A stretch of DNA of 64,000 bases from Capitulum mitella (taxonomy: Eukaryota > Arthropoda > Thecostraca > Pollicipedomorpha > Pollicipedidae): assembly GCA_030062745.1 (NCBI GenBank), contig CP099854.1, positions 8,954,014 to 9,018,013 of the forward strand. The letters run 5' to 3'. The notes under the pieces are model-generated. The model saw nothing but the letters and a program-made list of their open reading frames with translations, was not told the origin of the DNA and did not search any database. Every line of letters starts with the position of its first letter. The first letter of the stretch is position 1. Below are positions 32,759-46,973 of the stretch, one piece after another. The position numbers and the translations under genes are program-made.

Positions 32759-34671
32759 AGCATACCTCGATTCATACCTCGACTCCGTGAGATCAACGAG
32801 TGAACTCCTAGGTCAGGTCAGATTTTATTCTGTGGGACTATATATCATCAATTTCCATTTTTTAAACCAATTTGCGGAGTTGAAAAAGACACATTTGGTA
32901 CCAAATATGCCTAAAATCGTCCTTATTTATCACATTTAGTGCCAAGAATTAATAAAGGAACGATCTGAGGTCAAAAAGTATCATATTCGGCCATTTATCT
33001 CGTTTGACCTTCAGAAGGCCACGGGCTTATCTAAACTGACCTGTTCGCAAAAGGACTAACATTCTGAATCGAATTCATGCCCGTCATCTGTCGTTCATGC
33101 ATACCTATTCCCTTAAAGACGTAAAAAAAGACATTTGGTGCAAAAATGACTCTGCAAGTCTTCATTAATGACATCATAGCTCAGTGACCTGATATGACAT
33201 AGGGTCGCCGTTTACAAAGCATTTGCAAGTAATTTAACGTCAGCTATGCCAAATTCCACAGCGCTGTCGTGCGCCGTTTTGCAGTAGTCCCGGAAACAGT
33301 GCTGTGAGAGCGATATTTCGCCGTCCCCGCGTCAACCGGTGTGAGACGGTGCGACCAAAAATACAGCCGACAGCGTCGTCAGATAGCCCTATAACCGATC
33401 ACCCTGGGGCATTGCTGGGGGTGATATGAAACCCCTTGTCCGGCGAGGCTTAATCTGACAGGCGGACTCATCGGAGGTCACGTCAACGTATTTCAGTTTC
33501 CGTTCGATCCTATGAGGACCAATCCACCGAACGTTTTTAAGGGACCGAAGACGACATCCGGCAATAAATCGACTCAAGCCACTGTTGGTATACAGATCAG
33601 CATTACCGATTACATCAGAACAAATGGATCCATTTAAGCTCAAAAAGATTGATGACCTCAGTTCATAACTTGGACCCAGGATGACCGGGACCCAATTAAG
33701 GACTGCTGTGAGAAAGCCACTGATACCACGTTGCGTTATTTAACTGTAATAATATTGTAGGATTGAATTGCGTAGAATACTGACAATGTTGTTTATGCGA
33801 CGAGGACCACCGCTGCAACGTTATTTCTCCACGGCATGCCCGTGAGAAAGACATCATAGAGCACCGACCTGTCACTGAAGGCCCACACTAGAGGCCTTCA
33901 GTGGGTGAACTTACCCGTTACACACCCGTTACCCAAGGATAAGCCCGCGGATGCGGATACAGCTATGCAAAATAACACGGGTAACGGGTGGGAAACAGGT
34001 ACGCAGCTAACTTTTCGCGGCTTAACTACGGATCAAAAATAAAAATTGCGGGCTAAACGGAAATATTGTATTTTTTTAACAAACACTCCCCTCACAGAAT
34101 TACTTGGATGCAGCTGATGTATACTGTGAATTTTGTAGTCTACTGTAGTAATACTATAATAGCAATATATCATTTACCAAGTCTTTTTAATCAAGAAGAC
34201 TAGGCCTGCCGCTTTTGAATTTACGAACCTGCAGGTTCCAGTCTTCTTCATTTTCGTCTGTGGCCATTTAGGCTTTGACAGAGTCAAATGTGCTCGATGA
34301 GCTCATATGTTTTTCGATGTATGAAGAGACATATTATGGCAACACCTACAGGAAAACAGTCATGCAAAATGATTGCAATAATAAAAACTTCATTTTGTAC
34401 CACATATCAAGAGGTATGTTTTTATGCCCCTTTATCCTCGCCTGTATAAAATAATGAGGACGTCTGGTGCTGCGACCCACCGGCTATTTTCCCGTCGTGG
34501 GTCCCAGAGCGCCACGGAGAAAGCCAGTGTGTTGCGCATGACGAGATCTCGCGGCTGGTTTTCCATTTTAAGGTCTCGGGTCAACGGGAGGCATTTTTCG
34601 ACTTTAGGCACAAATTAACACCAAAAGAATAGGTAATGATGAAAGGAAATGGATATCACAGTGTTTGCCAA
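31155..34671 (+). repeat. Tandem unit 1, with internal duplication
   Basis: The array restarts abruptly at TCAATTATTCGATTATGAG. Period to the next unit is 3,517 bp, about 300 more than its neighbours, because about 300 bp with the (TA)n tract is repeated inside (about 32140-32415 and 32425-32760). The two TA tracts are at 32371-32407 and 32714-32755. Post-TA sequence is of the subtype shared by units 1-4 (GTGAGAAAGCCACTGATA). Confidence 0.82.
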
Positions 34672-35899
34672 TCAATAATGAGTTCATCTGTACCCCACAT
34701 GATTGTGTTTTAACAATGGAGTCCGATCCAGGCCATGCTAGGTCAGTTCTTGTCAAATGGGGTCGTCGGCTTAAATGCGTTCTTAGAGCCGCAGAAACAT
34801 TCTGTTTTCTAAATAATAATAGACGGGGAATTCAAATGTAACATATGAATTAACCAACACCATTGCTGAATGGCACACAAATGCCATCTTAGACCACCCG
34901 AGGTTACCTTAAGCCAGTCAGCTAGAATGATCTCGGATTAACCAAAACTGATGACTTCGAAGTGTTTACAGTGTTTTTGGGTTGACATCCAACACAGAAT
35001 CTAATTTCGGGTATGCCGCAGTATTCCAGACTCGTCATCCTTCGCCGCTCCGCCCGTCAAAACAAAGCTTACGCTTTGTATTACCCTTTATACAAATTTG
35101 TTCCCTTTGTTCCGACGCATGGCGGCCCGACGCACAAAGCACAGGCTTCACTGCATTCCATCCTTCGCTGATGAAATAAAAGATACCTTGCGCCAAACTT
35201 CTATCGCTCGCGGCGCCGGTGGAACACTTCGCCACAAGTCTGGCGAACAGCCGCAGCGCTCGGACGGCGCCGCCCGCCAGCGCCCGGCGGCAGCCGACTC
35301 AGCCGACGACGCCCGGCGGGCCGGTCTGTCCAACGCATATCGCGTCATAGACTACAACACTCAACGTCACTACAACACTATTAGTGTGCTTTGTAACACG
35401 TATTTCTCTTTAACTTTGACGCGACGCTCAAATTTTAACGACAGAGAGTGTTTTACTGTCAATACAACACAACACACTGTTGTGATGGATTGTTACGTGT
35501 TTGGTACGATGAGATGCAGAATTATTTGATTGCGCTACAGCCACAATTCCGATCTGGTTCTCTGCTAAAGTTCAATTATGCGTTCACCAGATGCATGTTT
35601 GGCCAATACTTAACACTCGCCTGCATTCGCTGTTTGGCACTTTCGATAGTAAGCGGGGGTGGGCAGGGGCTCCACCACGCCATTTTGATTGAGGGTTATA
35701 GCACAGATGGCCTCAGAAGCCAATCTAACAAACTACAGAAGTGCAGAATTTCGGTTACACTCATCGGATTTGTATTTTTACAGGTGCTAGGTTGTTTTTT
35801 GCAGTATTGCATGGATATAATGCGCTTGTATTTTGACGAACATGCAATGTAGCTTCCCTTTTGGATGAAAATCATTTAATGCGGTCGACGGTCGGGACT

Positions 35900-35973
<74 letters not shown>

Positions 35974-37889
35974 CATACCTCGATTCGTACCTCGACTCCG
36001 TCAGGTCACCAGTTTACTCCTAGGTCAGATCAGACTTCAAGCTGGGGGGACTATATATCATCAATTTCCATTTCTGAAATAAATTTTCCTGACTTGAAAA
36101 AGACACATTTGGGACCAAATATGCTTAAAATCGTCTCTTTATCACATTTAGTGCCAAGAATTTGTAAAGGAACGATCTAAGGTCAAAAAGGATCATATTC
36201 GGCCATTTACCTCGTTTGACCTTCAGAAGGCCATTGGCTTATCTAAACTGACCTGTTCCCAAGTGGACTAATATTCTGAATCGAATTCTTGCCCGTCATC
36301 TGTCGTTTATGCATACCTATTGAGAAGTAAAAAAAAAAAAAACATTTGGTGCAAAAATGGCTCTGCAAGTCTTCATTAATGAGATCATGGCTCAGTGACC
36401 TGATATGACATAGGGTCGCCTTTTACAAAACATTTGCAAGTAATTTAATGTCAGCTATGCCAAATTTGACGGCGCTGTCGTGCGCCGTTTTGCCGTAATC
36501 CCTGAAACATTGCTGTGAGAGCGATATTTCGCCGTCCCCGCGTCAACCGGCGTGAGACGGTCCGACAAAAAATACAGCCGACAGCGTCGTTAGATAGCCC
36601 TATAGCCGATCACCCTGGGGCATTGCTAGGGGTGATATGAAACCCCTTGTTCGGCGAGGGTTAATCTTACAGGCGAACTCATCGGAGGTCACGTCAGTGT
36701 ATTTCAGTTTCCGTTCGATCCTATGAGGACCAATGCACAGAACGTTTTTAAGGGACCGAAGACGACATCCGGCAATAAATCGACTCAAGCCACTGTTGGT
36801 ATACAGATCAGTATTACCGATTACATCAGAACAAATGGATCCATTTAAGCTCAAAAAGATTGATGACCTCAGTCCATAACTTGGACCCAAGATGACCGGG
36901 ACCCAATTAAGGACTGCTGTGAGAAAGCCACTGATATCACGTTACGTTATTTAACTGTAATAATATTGTAGGACTGAGTTGCGTAGAATACCGACAATGT
37001 TTTTTATCCGACGGGGACCACCGCTGCAACGTTATTTCTCCACGGCATGCCCGTGAGAAAGACGTCATAGAGCACCGACCTGTCACTGAAGGCCCACACT
37101 AGAGGCCTTCAGTGGGTGAATTTACCCGTTACACACCCGTTACCCAAGGATAAGCCCGCGGATACGGATACAGCCATGCAAAATAACACGTGTAACGGGT
37201 GGGAAACAGGTACGCAGCTACCTTTTCACGGCTTAAACTACGGATCAAAAATACAAATTGCTGGCTAAACGAAAATATTGCATTGTTTTAAGAACCACTC
37301 CCCTCACAGAATCACTTGGATGCAGCTGATGTATACTGCCAATTTTGCAGTCTACTGTAGTAATACTATAATAACAAAATATCATTTACCAAGTCTTTTC
37401 AATCAAGAAGACTAGGCCTGCCGCTTTTGAATTTACGAACCTGCAGGTTCCAGTCTTCTTCATTTTCGTCTGTGGCAATTTAGGGTTTGACAGAGTCAAA
37501 TGTGCTCGATGAGTTCATATGTTTTTCGATGTATGAAGAGACATATTATGGCAACACCTACAGGAAAACAGTCCTGCAAAATGATTGGAATAATAAAAAC
37601 TTCATGGTGTACCACATATCAAGAGGTATGTTTTTATGCCCCTTTATCCTCGCCCGTGTAAAATAATGAGGACGTGCGTGGAGGCTGCGACCCCCCCCCC
37701 CGCTATTTTCCCATCGTGGGTCCCAGAGCGCCGCGGAAAAAGCCAGTGTGTTGCGCATGACGAGATCTCGCGACTGGTATCGCATGTTAAGGTCTCGGAT
37801 CAACGGGAGGTATTTTTCAGCTTTAGGCACAGATTAACACCAAAGAATAAGTAATGATGAAAGGAAACGGATATCACAGTGTTTGTCGA
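34672..37889 (+). repeat. Tandem unit 2 (3,218 bp)
   Basis: Complete unit, nearly identical to unit 3 over most of its length. Both share a one-base shortening (TTTGGCACTTTCGATAG) that lengthens a plus-strand frame to 134 codons, which shows how unit sequence opens and closes frames without selection. (TA)n at 35900-35970 is among the longest in the array. Confidence 0.88.
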
Positions 37890-39126
37890 TCAATTATTCG
37901 ATTATGAGTCCATCTGTACCCCACATGATTGTGTTTTAACAATGGAATCCAATCCAGGTCATGCTAGGTCAGTTCTTGTCAAATGGGGTCGTCGGCTTAA
38001 ATGCGTTCTTGGAGCCGCAGAAACATTTTTTTTTCTAAATAATAATAGACGCTGAATTCAAATGTAACATATGAATTAACCAACACCGTTGCTGAATGGC
38101 ACACAAATGCCATCTTAGACCACCCAAGGTTATCTCAAGCCAGTCAACTAGAATGATCTCGGATTAACCAAAAACTGATGACTTCGAAGTGTTTACAGTG
38201 TTTTTGGGTTGACTTCCAACACAGAATCTAATTTCGGGTATGCCGCAGTTTTCCAGACTCGTCATCCTTCGCCGTTCCGCCCGTCAAAACAAAGCTTACG
38301 CTTTGTATTACCCTTTGTACAAATTTGTTCCCTTTGTTCCGACGCATGGCGGCCCGACGCACAAAGCACAGGCTTCACTGCATTCCATCCTTCGCTGATG
38401 AAATAAAAGATACCTTGCGCCAAACTTCTATCGCTCGCGGCGCCGGTGGAACACTTCGCCACAAGTCTGGCGAACAGCCGCAGCGCTCGGACGGCGCCGC
38501 CCGCCAGCGCCCGGCGGCAGCCGACTCAGCCGACGACGCCCGGCGGGCCGGTCTGTCCAACGCATATCGCGTCATAGACTACAACACTCAACGTCACTAC
38601 AACACTATTAGTGTGCTTTGTAACACGTATTTCTCTTTAACTTTGACGCGACGCTCAAATTTTAACGACAGAGAGTGTTTTACTGTCAATGCAACACAAC
38701 ACACTGTTGTGATGGATTGTTACGTGTTTGGTACGATGAGATGCAGAATTATTTGATTGCGCTACAGCCACAATTCCGATCTGGTTCTCTGCTAAAGTTC
38801 AATTATGCGTTCACCAGATGCATGTTTGGCCAATACTTAACACTCGCCTGCATTCGCTGTTTGGCACTTTCGATAGTAAGCGGGGGTGGGCAGGGGCTCC
38901 ACCACGCCATTTTGATTGAGGGTTATAGCACAGATGGCCTCAGAAGCCAATCTAACAAACTACAGAAGTGCAGAATTTCGGTTACACTCATCGGATTTGT
39001 ATTTTTACAGGTGCTAGGTTGTTTTTTGCAGTATTGCATGGATATAATGCGCTTGTATTTTGACGAACATGCAATGTAGCTTCCCTTTTGGATGAAAATC
39101 ATTTAATGCGGTCGACGGTCGGGACT

Positions 39127-39177
<51 letters not shown>

Positions 39178-41104
39178 ATATATATATCAGCATACCTCGA
39201 TTCGTACCTCGACTCCGTCAGGTCACCAGTTTACTCCTAGGTCAGATCAGACTTCAAGCTGGGGGACTATATATCATCAATTTCCATTTCTGAAATAAAT
39301 TTTCCTGACTTGAAAAAGACACATTTGGGACCAAATATGCTTAAAATCGTCTCTTTATCACATTTAGTGCCAAGAATTTGTAAAGGAACGATCTAAGGTC
39401 AAAAAGGATCATATTCGGCCATTTACCTCGTTTGACCTTCAGAAGGCCATTGGCTTATCTAAACTGACCTGTTCCCAAGTGGACTAATATTCTGAATCGA
39501 ATTCTTGCCCGTCATCTGTCGTTTATGCATACCTATTGAGAAGTAAAAAAAAAAAAAAACATTTGGTGCAAAAATGGCTCTGCAAGTCTTCATTAATGAG
39601 ATCATGGCTCAGTGACCTGATATGACATAGGGTCGCCTTTTACAAAACATTTGCAAGTAATTTAATGTCAGCTATGCCAAATTTGACGGCGCTGTCGTGC
39701 GCCGTTTTGCCGTAATCCCTGAAACATTGCTGTGAGAGCGATATTTCGCCGTCCCCGCGTCAACCGGCGTGAGACGGTGCGACAAAAAATACAGCCGACA
39801 GCGTCGTTAGATAGCCCTATAGCCGATCACCCTGGGGCATTGCTAGGGGTGATATGAAACCCCTTGTTCGGCGAGGGTTAATCTTACAGGCGAACTCATC
39901 GGAGGTCACGTCAGTGTATTTCAGTTTCCGTTCGATCCTATGAGGACCAATGCACAGAACGTTTTTAAGGGACCGAAGACGACATCCGGCAATAAATCGA
40001 CTCAAGCCACTGTTGGTATACAGATCAGTATTACCGATTACATCAGAACAAATGGATCCATTTAAGCTCAAAAAGATTGATGACCTCAGTCCATAACTTG
40101 GACCCAAGATGACCGGGACCCAATTAAGGACTGCTGTGAGAAAGCCACTGATATCACGTTACGTTATTTAACTGTAATAATATTGTAGGACTGAGTTGCG
40201 TAGAATACCGACAATGTTTTTTATCCGACGGGGACCACCGCTGCAACGTTATTTCTCCACGGCATGCCCGTGAGAAAGACGTCATAGAGCACCGACCTGT
40301 CACTGAAGGCCCACACTAGAGGCCTTCAGTGGGTGAATTTACCCGTTACACACCCGTTACCCAAGGATAAGCCCGCGGATACGGATACAGCCATGCAAAA
40401 TAACACGTGTAACGGGTGGGAAACAGGTACGCAGCTACCTTTTCACGGCTTAAACTACGGATCAAAAATACAAATTGCTGGCTAAACGAAAATATTGCAT
40501 TGTTTTTAAGAACCACTCCCCTCACAGAATCACTTGGATGCAGCTGATGTATACTGCCAATTTTGTAGTCTACTGTAGTAATACTATAATAACAAAATAT
40601 CATTTACCAAGTCTTTTCAATCAAGAAGACTAGGCCTGCCGCTTTTGAATTTACGAACCTGCAGGTTCCAGTCTTCTTCATTTTCGTCTGTGGCAATTTA
40701 GGGTTTGACAGAGTCAAATGTGCTCGATGAGTTCATATGTTTTTCGATGTATGAAGAGACATATTATGGCAACACCTACAGGAAAACAGTCCTGCAAAAT
40801 GATTGGAATAATAAAAACTTCATGGTGTACCACATATCAAGAGGTATGTTTTTATGCCCCTTTATCCTCGCCCGTGTAAAATAATGAGGACGTGCGTGGA
40901 GGCTGCGACCCCCCCCCGCTATTTTCCCATCGTGGGTCCCAGAGCGCCGCGGAAAAAGCCAGTGTGTTGCGCATGACGAGATCTCGCGACTGGTATCGCA
41001 TGTTAAGGTCTCGGATCTCGGGAGGCATTTTTCAGCTTTAGGCACAAATTAATACCAAAGAATAAGTAATGATGAAAGGAAACGAATATCACAGTGTTTG
41101 TCGA
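37890..41104 (+). repeat. Tandem unit 3 (3,215 bp)
   Basis: Near-identical sister of unit 2, including the 96-codon minus-strand frame (40107-39817) without a residue change. The differences seen are in homopolymers, the TA tract (39125-39187, with an internal CTA) and scattered bases. This is the youngest duplication step in the array. Confidence 0.88.
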
Positions 41105-42337
41105 TCAATTATTCGATTATAAGTCCATCTGTACCCCACATGATTGTGTTTTAACAATGGAGTCCGATCCAGGTCATGCTAGGTCAGTCCTTGTCAAATG
41201 GGGTCGTCGGCTTAAATGCGTTCTTGGAGCCGCAGAAACATTTTTTTGTAAATAATAATAGATGCTGAAGTCAAATGTAACATATGAATTAACCAACACC
41301 ATTGCTGAATGGCACACAAATGCCATCTTAGACCACCCAAGGTCATCTTAAGCCAGTCAGCTAGAATGATCTCGCATTAACCAAAACTGGTGACTTCGAA
41401 GTGTTTACAGTGTTTTGGGGTTGACATCCAACACAGAGTCTAATTTCGGGTATGCTGCAGTGTTCCAGACTCGTCATCCTGCGGTCGGCGCCGCTACGCC
41501 CGTCGAAACAAAGCTTACGCTTTGTATTACCCTTTGTACAAATTTGTTCCCTTTGTTCCGACGCATTGCGGCCCGACGCACAAAGCACAGGCTTCACTGC
41601 ATTCCACCCTTCGCTGATGAAATAAAAGATACCTCGCGTTAAATTTCTATCGTTCACAGTGCCGGTGGAACTCTTCGCCACAAGTTTGGCGAACAGCCGC
41701 AGCGCTCGGGCGGCGCCGCCCGCCAGCGCCCGGCGGTTGCCGACTCAGCCGACAACGCCCGGTGGCCCGGTCTGTCCAACGCATATCGCGTCATAGACAA
41801 TACACTACAACACTATTAGTGTCGTTTGTAACACGTATTTCCCTTTAATTTTGACGCGACGCTCGTAATAGCCATTTTAACGACAGAGTGTTTCACTGTC
41901 AATACAACATAGCACACTGTTGTGATGGATTGTTACGTGTTTGGTACGATGAGATGCAGAATTATTTGATTGCGCTACAGCCACAATTCCGATCTGGTTC
42001 TCTGCTAATGTTCAATTATGCGTTCACCAGATGCATGTTTGGCCAATACTTAACACTCGCCTGCATTCGCTGTTTGGTCACCTTCGATAGTAAGCGGGGG
42101 TGGGCAGGGGCTCCACCACGCCATTTTGATTGAGGGTTATAGCACAGATGGCCTCAGAAGCCAATCTAACAAACTACAGAAGTGCGGAATTTCGGTTACA
42201 CTCATCGGATTTGTATTTTTACAGGTGCTAGGTTGTTTTTTGCAGTATTGCATGGATAGAATGCGCTTGTATTTTGACGAACATGCAATGTAGCTTCCCT
42301 TTTGGATGAAAATCATTTAATGCGGTCGACGGTCGGG

Positions 42338-42376
<39 letters not shown>

Positions 42377-44274
42377 CATACCTCGATTCGTACCTCGACT
42401 CCGTCAGGTCACCAGTTTACTCCTAGGTCAGATCAGACTTCAAGCTGGGGGACTATATATCATCAATTTCCATTTCTTAAATTAATTTTCCTGACTTGAA
42501 AAAGACACATTTGGGACCAAATATGCTTAAAATCGTCTCTTTATCACATTTAGTGCCAAAAATTTGTAAAGGTACGATCTAAGGTCAAAAAGGATCATAT
42601 TCGGCCATTTACCTCGTTTGACCTTCAGAAGGCCTTATCTAAACTGACCTGTTCCCAAGTGGACTTATATTCTGAATCGAATTCTTGCCCGTCATCTATC
42701 GTTTATGCATACCTATTCAGAAGTAAAAAGAAACATTTGGTGCAAAAATGTCTCTGCAAGTCTTCATTAATGAGATCATGGCTCAGTGACCTGATATGAC
42801 ATAGGGTCGCCTTTTACAAAACATTTGCAAGTAATTTAATGTCAGCTATGCCAAATTTGACGGCGCTGTCGTGCGCCGTTTTGCCGTAATCCGTGAAACA
42901 TTGCTGTGAGAGCGATATTTCGCCGTCCCCGCGTCAACCGGCGTGAGACGGTGCGACAAAAAATACAGCCGACAGCGTCGTTAGATAGCCCTACAACCAA
43001 TCACCCTGGGGCATTTCTGGGGGTAGTATGAAACCCCTTGTCCGGCGAGGGTTAATCTTACAGGCGAACTCATCGGAGGTCACGTCAACGTATTTCAGTT
43101 TCCGTTCGATCCTATGAGGACCAATGCACAGAACGTTTTTAAGGGACCGAAGACGACATCCGGCAATAAATCGACTCAAGCCACTGTTGGTATACAGATC
43201 AGCATTACCGATTACATCAGAACAAATGGATCCATTTAAGCTCAAAAAGATTGATGACCTCAGTCCATAACTTGGACCCAAGATGACCGGGACCCAATTA
43301 AGGACTGCTGTGAGAAAGCCACTGATACCACGTTACGTTATTTAACTGTAATAATATTGTAGGATTGAATTGCGTAGAATACTGACAATGTTGTTTATCC
43401 GACGGGGACCACCGGGGCAACGTTATTTCTCCACGGCATGCCCGTGAGAAAGACGTCATAGAGCACCGACCTGTCACTGAAGGCCCACACTAGAGGCCTT
43501 CAGTGGGTGAATTTACCCGTTACACACCCGTTACCCAAGGATAAGCCCGCGGATACGGATACAGCCATGCAAAATAACACGTGTAACGGGTGGGAAACAG
43601 GTACGCAACTACCTTTTCGCGGCTTAAACTACGGATCAAAAATAAAAATTGCGGGCTAAACGGAAATACTGTATTTTTTTAAGAACCACTCCCCTCACAG
43701 AATCACTTGGATGCAGCTGATGTATACTGCCAATTTTGTAGTCTACTGTAGTAATACTATAACAATATATCATTTACCAAGTCTTTTTAATCAAGAAGAC
43801 TAGGCCTGCCGCTTTTGAATTTACGAACCTGCAGGTTCCAGTCTTCTTCATTTTCGTCCGTGGCCATTTAGGCTTTGACAGAGTCAAATGTGCTCGATGA
43901 GCTCATATGTTTTTCGATGTATGAAGAGACATATTAGGGCAACACCTACAGGAAAACAGTCATGCAAAATGATTGCAATAATAAAAACTTCATGGTGTAC
44001 CACATATCAAGAGGTATGTTTTTATGCCCCTTTATTCTCGCCCGTATAAAATAATGAGGACGTGCGTGGAGGCTGCGACCCCCCCCGCTATTTTCCCATC
44101 GTGGGTTCCAGAGCGCGGCGGAAAAACCCAGTGTGTCGCGCATGACGAGATCTCGCGACTGGTATCCCATTTTAAGGTCTCGGATCAACGGGAGGCATTT
44201 TTCGACTTTAGGCACAAATTAACACCAAGGAGTAGGTAATGATGAAAGGAAACGGATATCACAGTGATTGTCAA
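41105..44274 (+). repeat. Tandem unit 4 (3,170 bp)
   Basis: Complete unit with the shortest TA tract (about 42341-42373). It has the GTGAGAAAGCCACTGATA subtype after the AGGTCA-rich part. Its GC-rich block (41660-41780) carries variants shared with unit 5 (GCGGTTGCCGACTCAGCC), suggesting exchange between neighbours. Confidence 0.85.
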
Positions 44275-45495
44275 TCAATAATGAGTTCATCTGTACCCCA
44301 CATGACTGTGTTTTAACAATGGAGTCCGATCCAGGTCATGCTAGGTCAGTCCTTGTCAAATGGGGTCGTCGGCTTAAATGCGTTCTTGGAGCCGCAGAAA
44401 CATTTTTTTTCTAAATAATAATAGACGCTGAATTCAAATGTAACATATGAATTAACCAACAGCGTTGCTGAATGGCACACAAATGCCATCTTAGACCACC
44501 CAAGGTTATCTTAAGCCAGTCAGCTAGAATGATCTCGGATTAAGCAAAACTGATGACTTCGAAGTGTTTACAGTGTTTTTGGGTTGACATCCAACACAGA
44601 ATCTAATTTCGGGTATGCCGCAGTATTCCAGACTCGTCATCCTTCGCCGCTCCGCCCGTCAAAACAAAGCTTACGCTTTGTTTTACCCTTTGTACAAATT
44701 TGTTCCCTTTGTTCCGACGCATTGCGGCCCGACGCACAAAGCACAGGCTTCACTGCATTCCACCCTTCGCTGATGAAATAAAAGATACCTCGCGTTAAAT
44801 TTCTATCGCTCACAGTGCCCGGTGGAACTCTTCGCCACAAGTTTGGCGAACAGCCGCAGCGCTCGGGCGGCGTCGCCCGCCAGCGCCCGGCGGTTGCCGA
44901 CTCAGCCGACAACGCCCGGTGGCCCGGTCTGTCCAACGCATATCGCGTCATAGACAATACACTACAACACTATTAGTGCCGTTTGTAGCACGTCTTTATT
45001 TTTAACTTTGATGCGGCGATCGTCATAGCCATTTTAAAGACAGAGAATGTTTTACTGTCAATACAACATAACACATTGTTGTGATGGATTGTTAAGTGTT
45101 TGGTACGATGAGATGCAGAATTATTTGATTGCGCTACAGCCACAATTCCGATCCGGTTCTCTGCTAAAGTTCAATTATGCGTTCACCAGATGCATATTTG
45201 GCCAATACTTAACACTCGCCTGCATTCGCTGTTTGGCCACCTTCGATAGTAAGCGGGGTGGGTAGGGGCTCCACCACGTCATTTTGATTGAGGGTTATAG
45301 CACCGATGGCCTCAGAAGCCAATCTAGCAAACTACAGAAGTGCAGAAATTCGGTTACACTCATCGGATTTGTATTTTTACAGGTGCTAGGTTGTTTTTTA
45401 CAGTATTGCATGGATAGAATGCGCTTATATTTTGACGAACATGCAATGTAGCTTCCCTTTTGGATGAAAATCATTTAATGCGGTCGAAGGTCGGG

Positions 45496-45550
<55 letters not shown>

Positions 45551-46973
45551 CAGCATACCTAGATTCGTACCTCGACTCCGTGAGGTCACCAGTTTACTCC
45601 TAGGGTCAGGTCAGACTTCATGCTGGGGGACTATATATCATCAATTTCCATTTCTTAAATTAATTTTCCGGAGTTGAAAAAGACACATTTGGGACCAAAT
45701 ATGCTTAAAATCGTCCCTTTATCACATTTAGTGCCAAGAATTTGCAAAGGAACGATCTAAGGTCAAAAAGGATCATATTCGGCCATTTACCTCGTTTGAC
45801 CTTCAGAAGGCCATTGGCTTATCTAAACTGACCTGCTCCCAAATGGACTAATATTCTGAATCGAATTCTTGCCCGTCATCTGTCGTTTATGCATACCTAT
45901 TCAGAAGTAAAAAAAAAAAACATTTGGTGCAAAAATGGCTCTGCAAATCTTCATTAATGAGATCATGACTCAGTGACCTGATATGACATAGGGTCGCCTT
46001 TTACAAAACATTTGCAAGTAATTTAACGTCAGCTATGCCAAATTTCACGGCGCTGTCGTGCGCCGTTTTGTCGTAATTCCGGAAACATTGCTGTGAGAGC
46101 GATATTTCGCCGTCCCCGCGTCAACCGGTGTGAGAAGGTGCGATAAAAAATACAGCCGACAGCGTCGTTAGATAGCCCTACAACCAATCACCCTGGGGCA
46201 TTGCTGGGGGGTGGTATGAAACCCCTTGTCCGGCGAGAGTTAACACTACAGGCGAACTCATCGGAGGTCACGTCAGTGTATTTCAGTTTCCATTCGATCC
46301 TATGAGACCCAATATACAGAACGTTTTTAATGGACCCAGAACGACATCTTGCAACCAGTATCGACTCAAGCCACTGTTGGTGTACAAATCAGCATTACCG
46401 ATTACATCAGGACAAATGGATCGATTAAAGATAAAAAAGAATGATGACCTCAGTTCATAATTTGAACCCAAGATGACCGTCACGCAATTAAGGACTGCTG
46501 TGCAAAGGCTACTGATACCATGCCATCTTGTTTAAGATTTAGTAGGACTGAGCTGTGTAAAATACTAACAATGTCTTTTATCCGATGAGGACCACCGGAG
46601 GCAACGTTATTTACCCACGACATGCCCGTGGAAAAGACGTCATAGGGCATCGACCTGTCACTAGAGGCTTTCAACCGATGGATTTACCCGTTATCCGCCC
46701 GTTACCCACGGGTAGCCCCGCGGATACGCATGCAGTCATGTAAAATAACACGGGTAACGGGTGGGTAACAGGTACGCAGCTAACTTCTCGCGGCTTAAAC
46801 TACGGATCAAAAATAAAACTTGTAGGCTAAACGGAAATATTGTATTTTTTTTAAGAACCATTCCTCCTCACAGAATCGCTTGCATGCAGCTAATGTATAC
46901 TGCCAATTTTGTTGTCTACTGTAGTAATACTATAATAGCAATATATCACTGACCAAGTCTTTTTAATCAAGAG
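44275..46973 (+). repeat. Tandem unit 5, truncated at segment D2
   Basis: About 2.7 kb. The first half resembles unit 4. The second half (from about 46240) switches to variants of unit C: GAGACCCAATATACAG, GCAAAGGCTACTGATACC and AGTAGGACTGAG. It stops at TTTTTAATCAAGAG, exactly where unit C meets D1. (TA)n at 45501-45545. Confidence 0.83.

Noticed and set aside
36600-36890. Minus-strand 96-codon frame (MGPSYGLRSS) repeated at 39817 and 42991
   Set aside because: Exact identity mirrors the youth of units 2 and 3; older units truncate it, and there is no start context or domain.
9065-46973. CRISPR-like spaced repeats
   Set aside because: Repeats are kilobase-scale and eukaryotic in context; there are no short regular repeats with unique spacers.
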